This document shows positions 36,261 to 48,173 of a stretch of 64,000 nt of DNA, in pieces. The position numbers were made by a program, and so were the translations under genes. A model generated the notes under the pieces. The model ran no database searches, was not told where the DNA came from, and saw nothing but the letters and a program-made list of their open reading frames with translations. The DNA is from Terebella lapidaria. Taxonomy: Eukaryota; Annelida; Polychaeta; Terebellida; Terebellidae. Position 1 is the first letter of the stretch, and every line of letters begins with the position of its first letter. The stretch covers positions 56,587,977 to 56,651,976 of the forward strand of contig OX424555.1 in assembly GCA_949152475.1 (NCBI GenBank). The letters run 5' to 3'.

Positions 36261-39200
36261 GATACTTACATTGCCGATGCAATATAATGACCATCAAACC
36301 GAGCATAATTTTTTTTGGCAAAAGTGAATTGCAAAACATGAAGAGCAACAATTTATATTTTGTTGCTACTGCTAATGCATATTGCAACGGTTCTTGAAAT
36401 CAAACTTTTTCCACTTTCAAGGCCCACTCTCAGGAGTAGTGCTCAGTGCTCAGTATAGCACGATGGAAGTGTCATCACATTGACACCATATACAAACGTA
36501 GGTTTTCCATGCATCTGAACGTGTTATACTCACCACCCTCGAATTCATGCTTGAGTTTCCATAGACCTGCCACTACATTTCGTTTGGAAATCAACTTGGA
36601 ATAAAGAACAAAGAAAGGCGCATGATTTATAAGGCGCGACTTGCTGCTAGTTCTTGAAAACTACATGCAGACTACTATGTAGGGTATGTGCGGTTGTCCT
36701 GCTTTGTTTCTAATCACGGTTTCTTCTCGCTGCGGGACAAATGGACGTGGAATTGGATTAACCTAAGACCTTGGCTTTATGTTTCATTACTGCACGCTTC
36801 CCGTTTCCCTGGGCGGTGGTAATCACTAATATATAAACAATTCGTGGCTTGCATGCTGAGGAAAAGTGTTATATTTGGGTTTGTTGTTTGGATTATCACC
36901 AACGATCTATAGCATAACTAGGGGATCGTCCTCTTCATCACATCTTGTAAAATTTACGAGTTCCAAAAGTGAGCAATGAAGTAACGCTATCATACTGATA
37001 AGATATTGTTGTTGGTCTTTTGAAACGTCTATATTCAATGTAGAATCAAATCGACGATCTTTTGGAATACACGTACATGTCTGAACATATTCCATTCCTT
37101 TTAATCATAGATACATATATCATGCTGTGACTCTTGCATACACTTTCAGTCCACGAGGAACTGATATTTATTATGTTTTTGCTACTAATTCACATTACAT
37201 TCTGAAATATCAGACACTCCCGACAAAAAGCTTCTACAATAGTACATCTCCATTAAAAATTTGCTCATGTTCTACAGAAACGGACATGATGACAGGGAAC
37301 AATGGATTTAAATGTCACCATCTGAAACAGTTTAGCATGAGAGAATCGTATTTCCTTCTCCTGTATTGCTTTCTGCTATGGTATTGGTATTATTATTTTC
37401 TGGTATGGTATAGATGCTGTGGGTGGTACCATATCAATGATAAGTATGTCCTCTAATATAATGACACCAGACTCATCAGCTGATGGTGTAACCAAACCCA
37501 ATAGATCTATAATCAAATACCATTTGTCGCCGTCGATGAGTCCGTAGTTAACAACTGTACCCAATGGAGTTGCAAAAGAGAGAACTAGATCAAACCATCG
37601 TACCTGTCTCGTAAGGGTTGTCCCTGACGGGTTGTCTGAAACAAACACTGCAGTCTGGTGATCACACGGGACTCACATCTTTGCCTATTTCCCTGCTTTG
37701 TCTACTACCTCTTGGTATCCTCTCCAGCACTCTATACTATCCCAGGTGACCTCATTTGCCGGGAATCAAGAACTCTAGCCAGTGATTAACTTTGATGTTG
37801 TCCACGGATGCGGTGGATGTCAACTGGTTGTTTCTCGTCTGGCGATACCAATGGGCCTATAATTCTGGTGGGGGACGGGACTTTGCATGGCCGCTGTCGT
37901 TGGGTTATCTAGATGATTGCAACCTGTTGGGAATGCAGAGCCCGTTAATTTGCAGGAGCGATTTGTGGGTTTTTGGCGGATGTCTTCCGAGAAAACTTAC
38001 AGATGGATGGTACTTGTGTATATGTCCAGAGAGTTGTAATTAGTGGCCCATTTGCAGCTCAATAATTTAAGTGTATTTACGTATACTTTCTTCTTGACAA
38101 CACATTGGCCATTCCAGACTGTACATGTACTATCTTGCCTCATATTGCTTTTTAAGCTTGTGTGTTTTGCTTGCATTTTTATTTCGGGAGGCGAATTACG
38201 GAAGGTTTTTAAGAGCTGGTCGTTCACTCAGCCAAGCCACAAGATCAGAAACAATTCTCCAATGGAAAAAGTCTCGGAATCTGTACGAGCCATAATTTGT
38301 TACTTTAACCCAAATAGGCGTACTCTTCAGTCACATAATGTGATTTTATGCTGGAATCCATCAAAACCTGGTGACCTGACGTCATAAATGCATAAAAACT
38401 GCTCTTACATTCAGTATTCTCACGACTACATTGACCAGTAGACAGACGGACGAGCGAGACGTTCCTCGTTATAATGCACTTTTGCTGTTAGATTTATCTC
38501 GCATCACCCGACTTATGACGCAACCTTTCAGATATTAGAAGTGCACTTTGATGATGGTAACTGAACGAAGCGGAAATGGTTTTTTGATAGGGAGTGGCTG
38601 CTGTTGAATGTGCCCTGTGACCGAATGCAAGGCTACGCATATCACCATATAAATCGAGTATCCATGAATGAAAAGGAAACTCGGGTTTTCATTGAAGTAT
38701 CATACCTAGACTGCCCTCAAATTTTCTCATCAAATTGATAGCTCAGACGTCAATGGATGTGTAGGCTCAAACATTCAGTATGTCATGTTACGCACTATGG
38801 CTCCATGTTGTAGCTGTAGGTGTTTTTACTTTGTCAATTGGATTTATAACAGCAGACTAGATTCATGTTTTGGACATTCGTTGCACAGCTGTTCGTTGCG
38901 ATTTGCATACACCTACATGTAGTAAAGGTTTGGTTCCAAAGTGCATATTGATATCTTGTCATTTGGAGAGGGTGGCTGGAGAATATTAAGTGCTCCGTCT
39001 GGCGGATGGTTGAAGTGAATATGTCCAGAAATCAATGGGAATTGATCAAGATTGCAATGAATTGTACGCATTAACATAAACCTGCATGGAAGTATATAGG
39101 TAAGAAAAAATAAAGAACATTGCTACAAAGAACATTATTTACACAATGTTCCAGATAATAATGTACCTGTAACCTTGGCTAAATATTGCGAGCTACTCAT

Positions 39201-39794
39201 CCGTGAAATTTATGTCGGCGACCGTAATTATTTTTTGCATTTTTTTTGACGAACTGTAAAGTTTATTGTTCACATTAGTTATTTCATAGCCGAGAGGAAG
39301 CGGGATGGGATTTTTTGCAGATTAGACTGGGAAATGTGATATCAACCTCCCACGTGATTCGAAGTTCGTGCGCCATTAATAAGCATCTAAATCACTGGCT
39401 ATGCACACTCTGCACAGGAGAATCTGCGACCGGAGTCATCTATTATAGCCACCTGATATGCCATTGCATCAATTTATAAATAGTTGGAAGAATAATGCGT
39501 CACATTATTGGCTGTAAATATGAGAATAATGCCTGGATCGAGTCGGGATATGCAACATATAAGTTTACGCCGAACATCGTTTATATTACACCAGAAGGCC
39601 ACGATCATGCAATAACCACTATGGGGAATACAAACGCATGCAGCAAGTTCATTACATGGGGATTACATGGAAGACTAGAGAAGCCAATTGCAACGGCGAA
39701 TTCCGCAAATGAAAAATAGTTCATATATTTGTTTATGTGTATCTTCGCCCCGGTGGAACATTTATTTCCGCATTGGCATCAATTTCCAGGGAAT

Positions 39795-39897
39795 ATGAAG
39801 AATTTTATGGAATACATCCGATCCGTGTGTCTGAGCGCATGCCAAAGGCGACCGCCTCAGTTGCCGACGTTCGTGTTTTACAAGCATATATCAGCAG
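39795..39897 (+). CDS. Candidate alternative 5' exon, copy 1 (34 codons + 1 base)
   Basis: ATG at 39795 opens MKNFMEYIRSVCLSACQRR and continues to ...YKHISA, followed by GCAG|GTAACAG, a plausible donor (GT at 39898). The segment ends in phase 1. The large exon at 52095 needs exactly one base from an upstream exon, so the two are phase-compatible. The copy at 51401 keeps the ATG, frame and donor, while flanking ORFs have been disrupted between copies. Against this, both copies lie in an old duplication and several substitutions change amino acids. No promoter evidence and no recognisable domain. It may simply be a chance ORF. Confidence 0.25.
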
Positions 39898-40750
39898 GTA
39901 ACAGGAAAAATATTACCATTGACATATAGTAATATGACACATTGGCATCTATTGAGACAGGATTGTCAAAGCTACGAATGCCTAGCGACTATGTACTTCG
40001 ACTACCTACAGAAGTCAGAACATGGAGATGGTCTTTCTGTTTCCCTGACCTACTGTAGCTATCAATTCGGTTAGTTCGCGTGTCCAAACTCATGTATAAG
40101 GATATTTCCATGACCCAAATTGCCTCCACTCATGAGTTCGTTTGACCATAGACATATCCCTCCACCTGATGACGCGACATAGAGGGGTCAGATTGATCGC
40201 TCCTGATTGGGTTTTCTCTTTGATGTAGGGGGAGAGGAATGGTTTTGGATAAAGAAAACCCTGATCGTCTCTGCTGATTGGAATTCTTGTTAACCTTATG
40301 ATATTGTTAATCCTGTCTCGAATGATGCTTCGTCAGAAGCGCTCATCGACTGTACTGTTTTGTTTTTAGAATTAGTTGATTTTAGTTACGGTTTTGTTGG
40401 TTAGTTGCCAAACTATCACATTTCCTGTATTTATTTTTTATTCGTAAAACTAACGAAACCTCTGACGTCTGCAGCAGCTAACATAAATGTTCTTCCATAC
40501 TAGAAAGTGCGGTGGAGAAAAAAGACTTATTGTCAGATACTACCACTCCAAGATAGTGAGTTCCACTCAGCTTTCTTATGTGGGTTATATCGAATAATGG
40601 GGCAAATCGTCATTGACACATGGGTTTTACTTGTGGCAAGTTATCTGCATCTCGGTGTCATACAAAAGAAGCCAACAGGTCGACTTCAAAGTCCGCCAAA
40701 ACATGGCCTCAGCATGGGGTAAAATGTCAAATGTCTGCTTGCCTGGTCCA

Positions 40751-40988
40751 CTCGCCTCTGTGGCCAAGTGGATGGGACCGGTGGCTCTTGAAGCAACGAA
40801 GCTTAGAGGCGGTAGGTGACGCGGGTTCGATCCCCGTTACCGGCACAAAGTAGGTGGAGTTTTCATCCTGGCAATGCAAAAGTTTCTCCATTCGAATGTG
40901 CTTTCCAAATTCTAAATTGTCACCCGACGGGGGATGAGGAAGACAGACAGAATTGCCTATCATCATGGACCGTCGTTAAATAAATCTG

Positions 40989-41032
<44 letters not shown>
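40751..41032 (+). mobile_element. tRNA-derived SINE with (ATT)n tail
   Basis: A box TGGCCAAGTGG at 40761-40771 and B box GGTTCGATCCC at 40824-40834 match the internal RNA polymerase III promoter of tRNA genes, with a Ser/Leu-like long variable region between them, and the head ends ACCGGCA. About 130 bases of unrelated body follow, then TTAAATAAATCTG and a run of ATT trinucleotides (40989-41031). The insertion splits a tail module of the array: the words before it (TGCTTGCCTGG) and after it (CCATTTTAAGGG) are close together in the other tail copies. It is not a functional tRNA gene; the acceptor stem does not pair properly. Confidence 0.85.
40989..41031 (+). repeat. (ATT)n microsatellite
   Basis: About 14 ATT units form the 3' tail of the SINE. 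Confidence 0.97.
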
Positions 41033-41035
<3 letters not shown>

Positions 41036-43343
41036 CGTGGCGTATATCCATTTTAAGGGTTTTTTTCTGATACTTCACATGAAGGATAAATATAAGAAGC
41101 AAAAATCTGATCAATATAAAGCCCACCAATGAATATTAATGATTCGCATTTTCATTTTCTCCTTTGAACCGAGTTTATTCCTCTCACTCATCTCAAATGC
41201 ACATACATGTATTGCTTCAGCAGCAAGTGTGAATTGTAAAACCAGGAACAATTTATGCTATATTGCTACTGGTAATGGAAATACCAAAGGTTCTTGAAAC
41301 CGCACTTCTCTCTCATTAGCAACATTCAACAGGAGCACCTTGAATTCCCATTATCGTTTAGAATAGCACAAAAAGTGCATGTAATCACACTTACACCACA
41401 TGTAGAAACGTACGTTTTCACCGTCAACTACAAGTCAATACATGTCAAAATATATTTTGTATCATTAAATGCATGGCTACATTTTATTGGATCTTTTACT
41501 ACATTTCATTTGAAAATTCACTTTATGGACTGAATGGAGCAGGGTGATTCTTATCGGGCGGTTCGATTTAGTTAAAAAAAAAAACAAACAAAAAAACATG
41601 CAATAACATATATGTAGACAAAAGGTATATGAGTTTGTTCTGTTTTGTTTCCAGTCACGATTGTGCTTGACTCCAGGACAAATGGGCGTGAAATTGCATT
41701 GCCTAAGACTCTAGGATGTATCTTTCATACACGAAGAACACATTACTGCACGCCTCCGATTTCCCTGGGCAGCGGCAATCACTAATATACAAACAATTCG
41801 TGGCTAGAATAATTTACATGCTGAGTAATAGTGTTATGTTTGGGTTCGTTGCTTGGAGTATCACATCTTTTGTAGTATTAACGAGTTTCAAAAGTGATCA
41901 ATGGAATATCGATATCATACTGATGTCAGGTCCTTGCGGGTCTCTTACAGTGTTTATATCAAATTCAGTTATCACACCAAATCCATGCCAAATTTAGGTC
42001 AAATACGAAGGTCATTTAGGACAGTACACATGTACATACATTGACATGTTCAATTCCTTACAGTCATGGAAACTTATATCATGCTGTGATTTTTGCATAC
42101 ACGTTTAGTCCTTGAGGAACTGATATTCAATATGTTTTGCTACCAATTAACATTACATTCTGAAATATCAGACACTCCCGACAAAAACCTTCTGCAATAG
42201 TACCTCTCCATCAAGAAGAGATCATGTTCTATAAAAACGAGTTTAATGATAGAGAACAATGAAATAGTGTAACACGAGAGAATTGTATTTCCTTCTCCTG
42301 TATTGCCAATATATTATTCTCTGGTATCGTAGAGATGGTGTGGGTGGTACATGTATCATGTGAACGATAAGTATGTCCAGGAATATTATAACCTCAGACT
42401 CATCAGCTGATGATGTTACCAAACCCAATATAATCAAAGACCATTTATATATTTGCGAATGCGCTCTTTCTATTTCGTCACTGTCGACGCTTCCTTAATT
42501 AAGGACTGTATCCATTGGATTTGCAAAAGAGGGAACTTTACCACACCATCGTAACAGTCTTGTTATGTCTGGTGATCACACGGGACTCCTCCAGTCTAGT
42601 GCCTCCTGGTATCCTCTTCAGCACTCTATCCTATCCCAGATGACCTCATTTGCCATGCATCAAGAACTACGGCCAGTGATTACCTTTCATGTTGTCCAGG
42701 GGTGCGATGGATGTCAACTCGTTGTTCATGTCTGGCAATACCAATGGGTGGATCATTCCAGGGGCGATTTTCATCCATATCTTGGCTTTGCATGGCTGAT
42801 GTCATCGGATTCTCTAGATGATCGCAACCTGCTGTCGTTGCGGATCCTGCTAATTTGCAGTGGCAAATTTTGGATTTTTGGCGGATGTCTTCCCAGAAAA
42901 CTCAAATGGTTGTTTAGGGATGTATAGGGAGATTTAATTAGTCCAATTGCTGCCAATTAATTTACGTGTATTTACGTATACTTTTTTTCTTGACAACACG
43001 TTGGCCGTTCTAGACTGTACATGTACTATCAATCTTACTTTATATTGGTTTTTAGGTTTCTGTATTTCCCTTGCGCTTCAATATCCAGAGACGAAATACG
43101 GGAGGTCATTGAAAGCTGGTCTTTTCAGAGTTCACTCCGCTAAGCCACAAGATAAAAAAAAAACATTCTTAAGTAGAAAAAGTGTCGGGATCTGTGTGAG
43201 CCATAATTTGTTACAATAACCCAAATAGTCATCCTCTTCAATCACAGAAATGTGATTTTATGTTGGAATCCATCAAACCCTGATGACCTGGCGTGATAAA
43301 TGCATAAAAACTGCTCTTGTCTTCAGTGCACAGTGCTTACACA

Positions 43344-43371
43344 GATTAAGGTACCGCGCGGTACCTTAATC
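43344..43371. repeat. 28-bp perfect palindrome in the left terminal repeat
   Basis: It reads GATTAAGGTACCGC followed directly by its reverse complement, centred on CGCG. The identical palindrome is in the right terminal repeat at 45268-45295. Related single words (TTGATTACGGTACCGCG, TGATTACAGTACCACG, TGATTACGGTACCAC) follow further in. Confidence 0.95.
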
Positions 43372-43689
43372 AAAGATGGCGGAAGGCAGGTTATGCTTCG
43401 AAATTTCATCGGCGATTTCTAGCATATACAAAAGAACTGCGTGTTTATCTTTGTGGTTTCTGAGAGGGAGTTACAACATATACACTGTGGATAAGTTACA
43501 AGAGATGTTATAGTAGCAGTCGCGAGTAATTTGAGGGAGAAGAAATCGGCTTGATTACGGTACCGCGTGAGGTTGATTACAGTACCACGAACAGCCCCTG
43601 TATCGCTGATTACGGTACCACAACTACACAATTTATCCATTTAATGGGGGTTTTTTTCGTCACAGAGGTGCTATGCCAGTATTACTTTT

Positions 43690-43962
43690 GTGACACAGTT
43701 ATATAGAGTAACGAAATTTTTCGACCACTGTGCTGTGAAGCATCAAGACCAGAAATTCAGCGTTCGGCGGCGTATTCTGTGTGACCAAACAGGAGAACTA
43801 CTATGCAAGTCTGTGCATTTTGATATTTATACAATCAAGTATATAATTGATCGACTTAAACAGGGCCACAAACGGGAGAATGACTCCCTTTCACTACTGC
43901 AGGCCATCGCCGATGGAACCCTAAATCCCAACACATTTCTCTACATATCTAATTGGAGATAG
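43690..43962 (+). CDS. Unrecognised ORF inside the CACAGTG element
   Basis: A frame of about 90 codons, without a clear ATG near its beginning, ends YISNWR. It contains FSVRRRILCDQTGELLCK and a helical DRLKQGHKRENDSLSLLQAI stretch. The composition looks protein-like, but I recognise no transposase motif and see no partner ORF. It may be the remnant of a longer internal gene or chance. The rest of the interior (about 43970-45030) is AT-rich and shows nothing recognisable. Confidence 0.25.
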   Translation: MTQLYRVTKFFDHCAVKHQDQKFSVRRRILCDQTGELLCKSVHFDIYTIKYIIDRLKQGHKRENDSLSLLQAIADGTLNPNTFLYISNWR

Positions 43963-45267
43963 GAAATTTCTTGTCGGCTGAGACTTTGAATAGCATCAAA
44001 TACAGTGATGTGACATTTGACTTCTGGTCCTTGGTTTCCCGGAAGTTTAGGGGAAAAACGATAACAAATACTTATCTATTCATAACTGGGTTGTAAATAT
44101 CAAAATCTTATTTATTCACAACATATTTGGGATGTAACAAAGCATGATGAACACATTAACTAACATATCACCGTCGGCATTCTGGGCTATAGATTGGTAC
44201 AAGCAGAATTTGGAATAAAATTGGGTAATTCATGACAGGTATGACAGTAATTAGAAAACAAGTATTACTTTGAATATTATGTGAATCGCAAACGTAAACA
44301 ATCACACAGTCAATTATAATCGATGTATCACAAGTTTACACATTTTCGATGCAATGTTTAAAACATTGATTGGCACATAACTGGTCTTCCAGCTGTTCCT
44401 AGAAGATGAAATTGTAAAGTATATTGACTATATTTCCAATAGTTATACCAAATACATTATATGTCTATGATAATCGTAGTGGCAATTTCCTGAACTAACG
44501 ATTTTTATCTAGTTTTGATAAATAAAGATAGTCAAAAACAATTCAAATAGGCCCAATCTTATCCACTTTACACGTCATTGTTCAGAATATGGGTTACATG
44601 TACATCGACTGAAAAAACATGTTTCGATAATCAAATACTTGCATGAATCTGGCAGAATGACATACTCATGTATATCTGACAACATTGTATTGCTGTCTTG
44701 TTTGCATCCAATAAGTCGTTGCTATGAGTCCCAAGGGTGCAGCTACGATATGATAAATATTGATCGTGTTTAAGGGAGGGGGGCATGGCTGGATAATGAA
44801 TAAAGGCGTCCATGCAGGAAACGTCGCCTCACAAGAATCCCCTAACCAATATCAGCAGATTCCGAAAAAATTGATTGAATCCCGGCTTTAATACGATAAC
44901 AGTTTATAATCCAGGTAGTAATTTTCCAATGTGATGGGAACAGAAAATATATGCTCTTCTTACTCTATCATGCCGCCAAGATGAATTTATGTTCGAAAGT
45001 ACGCACATTTTTCAGATGTGGTACCATAATCTTTTACGCGTGGTACGGTAATCACAGTCCACACAACTCTGCGTGGTACCGTAATCAAGCTGATTTCTTC
45101 TCCCTCAGATTACTCGCGACTGCCACTATAACATCTCTTGCAACTTATCCACAGTGTATATGTTGTAACTCTCTCTCAGAAACCACAAAAATAAAAACGC
45201 AGTTCTCATGTATATGCTTGAAATCGCCGATGAAAGGTCGAATCATAATCTACCTTCCGCCATCTTT

Positions 45268-45295
45268 GATTAAGGTACCGCGCGGTACCTTAATC
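45268..45295. repeat. 28-bp perfect palindrome in the right terminal repeat
   Basis: Same sequence as at 43344-43371. It lies 15 bases from the right end of the element, as the left copy lies 15 bases from the left end. Confidence 0.95.
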
Positions 45296-45831
45296 TGTGT
45301 AAGCACTGTGAGTGTTATTTACTACATCGAACAGACTGACGGACGGGCGACACTTTCCTCTTTTAATGCACTTCTGCTGTGAGATTTATCTCGCATCACC
45401 CGACTTATGACGCAACCTTTCGGATATGAGAAGTGCGTTTTGATGATGGTACCTAACGAAGCGGAAATAGTTTTTGATAGTCTTCTCTGGTGGTGAGAGT
45501 AGCTGCTGTTGAATGTATATCTCCGTGACCGAATTGACACAAGCAGGGCTTCACATGTCACCGTAGAAATAGGCTGTCCATCAATGAAAAGGAAACTCAG
45601 GTTCTCATTGAGATATCTTATATAGACTGCCCTCAAATTTCCTTCCTAGAATGAAAACTCAGATGTCAATGGATCTGTAAGCTCGGAAATGTATTATGTT
45701 ATGTAGCACACTAATAGTCTAGGGAATATAGGGTTCAACCTCAAACAAATTGCAATACTTTCGATTCATGTTTTTTTTCACTCTTCAATAGGAATACAAC
45801 AATCAGTGAAGAATCTACTCGAATCAACAAA

Positions 45832-46580
45832 GTGGAAGAGTGTCTAATTAGCATAGATCCAAGATGGCCGCCATGGACTTGTCGGAAATACCGAAATCAC
45901 CATATCTCGGCTTTTATTCAAGCTATTGACACGATTTTGGTGTCTAAACAAATGGTTTTCAGGTCAAGGAATTCAACTGGCACATTGAAATTTTTCATAA
46001 ATGTCATTTGTTTGAGTTATCGAACTTCTTCATGTGATTTGTATGACGATTTTATGAAACGCGATGTGTCGGACACACAAAAACGGATCACGTTCTTGTC
46101 TTCCAGAATCTCTAATGTGGCAATAACATATAGTTCCAATGTGGCAATAAATGTTCAGAACCTTGAGCAATGATGCGACACATTAGTATGTCTTGATTGG
46201 GTGAGTGGAAGTGGAAGAATGTCTAATCAGCATAAATCCAAGATGGCCGCCATGGACTTGTCGGAAATACCGAAATCACCATATATATCTCGGCTTCTAT
46301 TCATACTATTGACATGATTTTGGTGTCAAAGCAAATGGTTTTCAGGTCAATAAATTCAATAAATTTCATAAATATCATTTGTTTGAGTTATTGAACTAAT
46401 TCATGTGATTTATATGACGATTTTATGAAACGCGATATGTCGGACACACAAAAACGGATCACGTTCTTGCCTTCAAGGATCTCCATTTCGGGAATAAAAT
46501 ATAGTTCCAATATGATAATAAAATCACAAAATCTTGAGCAATGATGCGACACATTAATATGTTCTGATTGGGTGATTGTG
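45832..46580 (+). repeat. Left subterminal tandem repeats, about 377-bp period, two copies
   Basis: Copies start TGGAAGAGTGTCTAATTAGC (45833) and TGGAAGAATGTCTAATCAGC (46211). Each contains a CCAAGATGGCCGCCATGG word followed by TTGTCGGAAATACCGAAATC and ends near CTTGAGCAATGATGCGACAC. Confidence 0.85.
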
Positions 46581-46701
46581 GTGGTGTTTATGCCTAAGTG
46601 TGTCAGAATATTATGTTACCCCATTTTTGATACATATCAAACTTCTCTATTCCTTCTTGCAAATACATGTACCATACTTCAGTGGGTAGTGCATCTTTCA
46701 C

Positions 46702-47327
46702 CTACCGTAATATCCTGAATATATCAATAAATATTTCTCTTTTTGGAAACAAAATTGAAAGGTCTGGAGGTTTTGACATTCTGGAGGAACTCCGGACAGG
46801 AGGTTGTGTCTGCGGATGTGTCCTCATCCATGGCTCTGGTCTGGATAGCTTTTTCGCTACTCTGGAATCTGTTGGTGTCATCATCTGATTCCTTAAAGCA
46901 ACATCGTTTGCCACAGATGTGTCCTTCGCTTGCAGCGAGTGTCGACGATTCTGGATATAATTGGCACCCGATTGACTCGTCGTCACCTGATAAGAATGTG
47001 GTGCGACTCATGACCATGATGACGTGACTGTAGCTTTAGACTTCCATCAATCCTCAGACCGAATGCAGACTTTATCCCCAGCAGGTCATCCTTTGAGTGA
47101 GTTGTAGTTCTGTCATAGAAGCGTTTCTGTTTGCAACTTTCCTCTCGGTGACAGTTTCTTGTGTCTCGAAGTCTGGAAGTCTGCTCCGTAACTGTCTGTT
47201 TATTAGGAGCTGACTTGCCACATTCCAATGGTGCAGTGCGGTATGCCAAAACAGGCAAGGTATGGGTCCACACTGTTCTCTTTGCACTATTTCCACAGTC
47301 TCCTAATAGTTTACGCTCTTTTTTCAC
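46702..47327 (-). pseudogene. pol: Ty3/gypsy integrase, C-terminal remnant
   Basis: On the minus strand, spread over several frames, I read integrase pieces in the right order. First GNSAKR and LAYRTAPLECGKSA, where integrases have a LLAYRTTP-like motif; then LLINRQLRSRLPDFET, the usual NRRLRSRLP motif; then NYIQNRRHSLQ, matching the YRRNRRHL region; and finally SSRMSKPPDLSIL, the typical RSGRxSKPPDRL-like end. Several frameshifts break it, and the catalytic core is deleted between the RT remnant and this part. It lies inside the inverted-repeat element and ends near 46702, just inside the left subterminal repeats. Confidence 0.8.
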
Positions 47328-47960
47328 CTTGCAATTCGATTGTGCATGAGGCCAAAAAAAAGCATTATGGTTCTGGTTATTGGGGTCCCCGAAAAAGTGA
47401 TGCGACGACGTGATTTTTTTGTTGCTAAAATTGGCGGCCGATGACTGATCCGGTCAAATATGGCCCATTTGGCCAACCATTCAGTGCCTTGTTGGTGTGA
47501 CGATATAAGCGTCGATGTTTGAGATGCCAAGTTGTGGTCCACGTAATTGGCCATGCCCATGAAGTGTTGCAGTGCATTATTGCCAGTAGGCTTTTCCGTT
47601 GATATGACTGCTGATACCTTCTTTTTGTCAGGTAGTACCCCGTTTGAAGACAACTGGTATCCAAGAAATGCTTTCTCCTCACTTGTGATGGCATACTTGT
47701 ATCTATTGAGCTTGCAAACTTACTGCATTACTGCACGCAGTCTAGTGTCATGTTCTTCCTGTGTCCTCTACCACACAAGGACTTCATTCATATACACTCT
47801 AACGCCTTCCAGACCTTCAAAAATACCTTCTATCACTCTGTAGAAAGACTCATATGCCAATCTGTTTCAACAATAGCCTTCAAATGGTGTATTGAATGTA
47901 CATAATCGAGCAATAGAAAAAGTACTTTAGCTTCAATTATTTCACTCAAAATTTCTTCTT
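47328..47960 (-). pseudogene. pol: Ty3/gypsy reverse transcriptase, C-terminal remnant
   Basis: Minus-strand pieces in two frames include GVRVYMNEVLVW, the position of the YxDD catalytic box (here degenerate), then KAFLGYQ-like and LSSNGVLPDKKKVSAVIS, and ALQHFMGMANYV with NLASQTSTL, matching the conserved connection downstream of the gypsy RT active site. In-frame stops and frameshifts are present. The N-terminal half of RT and all of RNase H are missing; the sequence after the SHRPPIL region runs directly into integrase C-terminal material at about 47330. Confidence 0.8.
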
Positions 47961-48173
47961 TCTATGGGAGTTGAAATTATCTCAAGCAAATGCGCAACAC
48001 ATCGTTGGGCTTGTGAACAATGACCATTGAATTTACCCACTCTGTAGGTTGTGTTATCTTTGAAATAATTCCCATACTTCCATTCCGTTCAGTTTTTTTT
48101 CAGCTCATAACGCAAAGCTACTGGTACTCTGCGTGCTGCATGTACCCAGGAGCAGAGTTATCTATCACTACAA

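Larger units (their letters stand above)
33950..36479 (+). repeat. Duplication array, short unit S1
   Basis: After L3 the array changes: the head module is replaced by a different one, shared with S2 and S3. Shared words include GGTGACCTCATTT (34.75, 37.74 kb), a GGTGTGGGTGGT/GCTGTGGGTGGT segment, the ATTTACGTATACTTT/ATTTTGAGTG region, AGCCACAAGATC-like words (35.28, 38.23, 43.14 kb) and CTTATGACGCAACCTTTC-like words. The unit ends with the common tail module (35.8-36.48 kb). No gene supported. Confidence 0.75.
36480..41379 (+). repeat. Duplication array, short unit S2
   Basis: It carries the same head module as S1 plus about 2 kb that S1 lacks (38.8-40.4 kb). That extra segment is repeated at 50.43-51.98 kb: GTTGCACAGCTGTTCGTTG, AAGTGCTCCGTCTGGC, GCCTGGATCGAGTCGGGATA and CAAAGGCGACCGCCTCAG all recur there in order. 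The unit ends with a tail module interrupted by a SINE. The duplicated short ORF at 39.8 kb is listed separately. Confidence 0.8.
43329..45310. mobile_element. CACAGTG-ended DNA transposon, 1,982 bp (CMC/Chapaev-like, non-autonomous)
   Basis: The left end starts CACAGTGCTTACACAG and the right end is its exact complement. The inverted repeats run about 270 bases each with roughly 90% identity by eye. AGTG sits outside both ends (43325-43328 and 45311-45314). Unit S2, which lacks the element, has a single related site (CAGTATTCTCACGACTACAT, 38.42 kb), so AGTG is a 4-bp target duplication. CAC-starting ends with 4-bp duplications fit the Chapaev branch of the CMC superfamily; this is inference from ends alone. 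Each end also has a 28-bp perfect palindrome and several GATTACGGTACC-like words, probable transposase-binding sites. No full transposase is visible. Confidence 0.88.

Noticed and set aside
39495..39719. ORF of 74 codons upstream of the candidate exon
   Set aside because: The duplicate at about 51.10-51.32 kb carries indels that break the frame, unlike the candidate exon just downstream.
40761..40847. tRNA-Ser or tRNA-Leu gene
   Set aside because: A and B boxes are good but the acceptor and anticodon stems do not pair, and the unit continues into a SINE body with an (ATT)n tail.
40727..40966. Minus-strand ORF containing VTGIEPASPTASKL
   Set aside because: It is the reverse translation of the tRNA-derived SINE head, a common source of spurious ORFs.
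43329..43335. Recombination-signal heptamer implying a RAG-like (Transib/ProtoRAG) element
   Set aside because: The target duplication is 4 bp rather than 5, no nonamer at 12 or 23 bases is evident, and no RAG-like ORF is present. CMC/Chapaev is the better fit.
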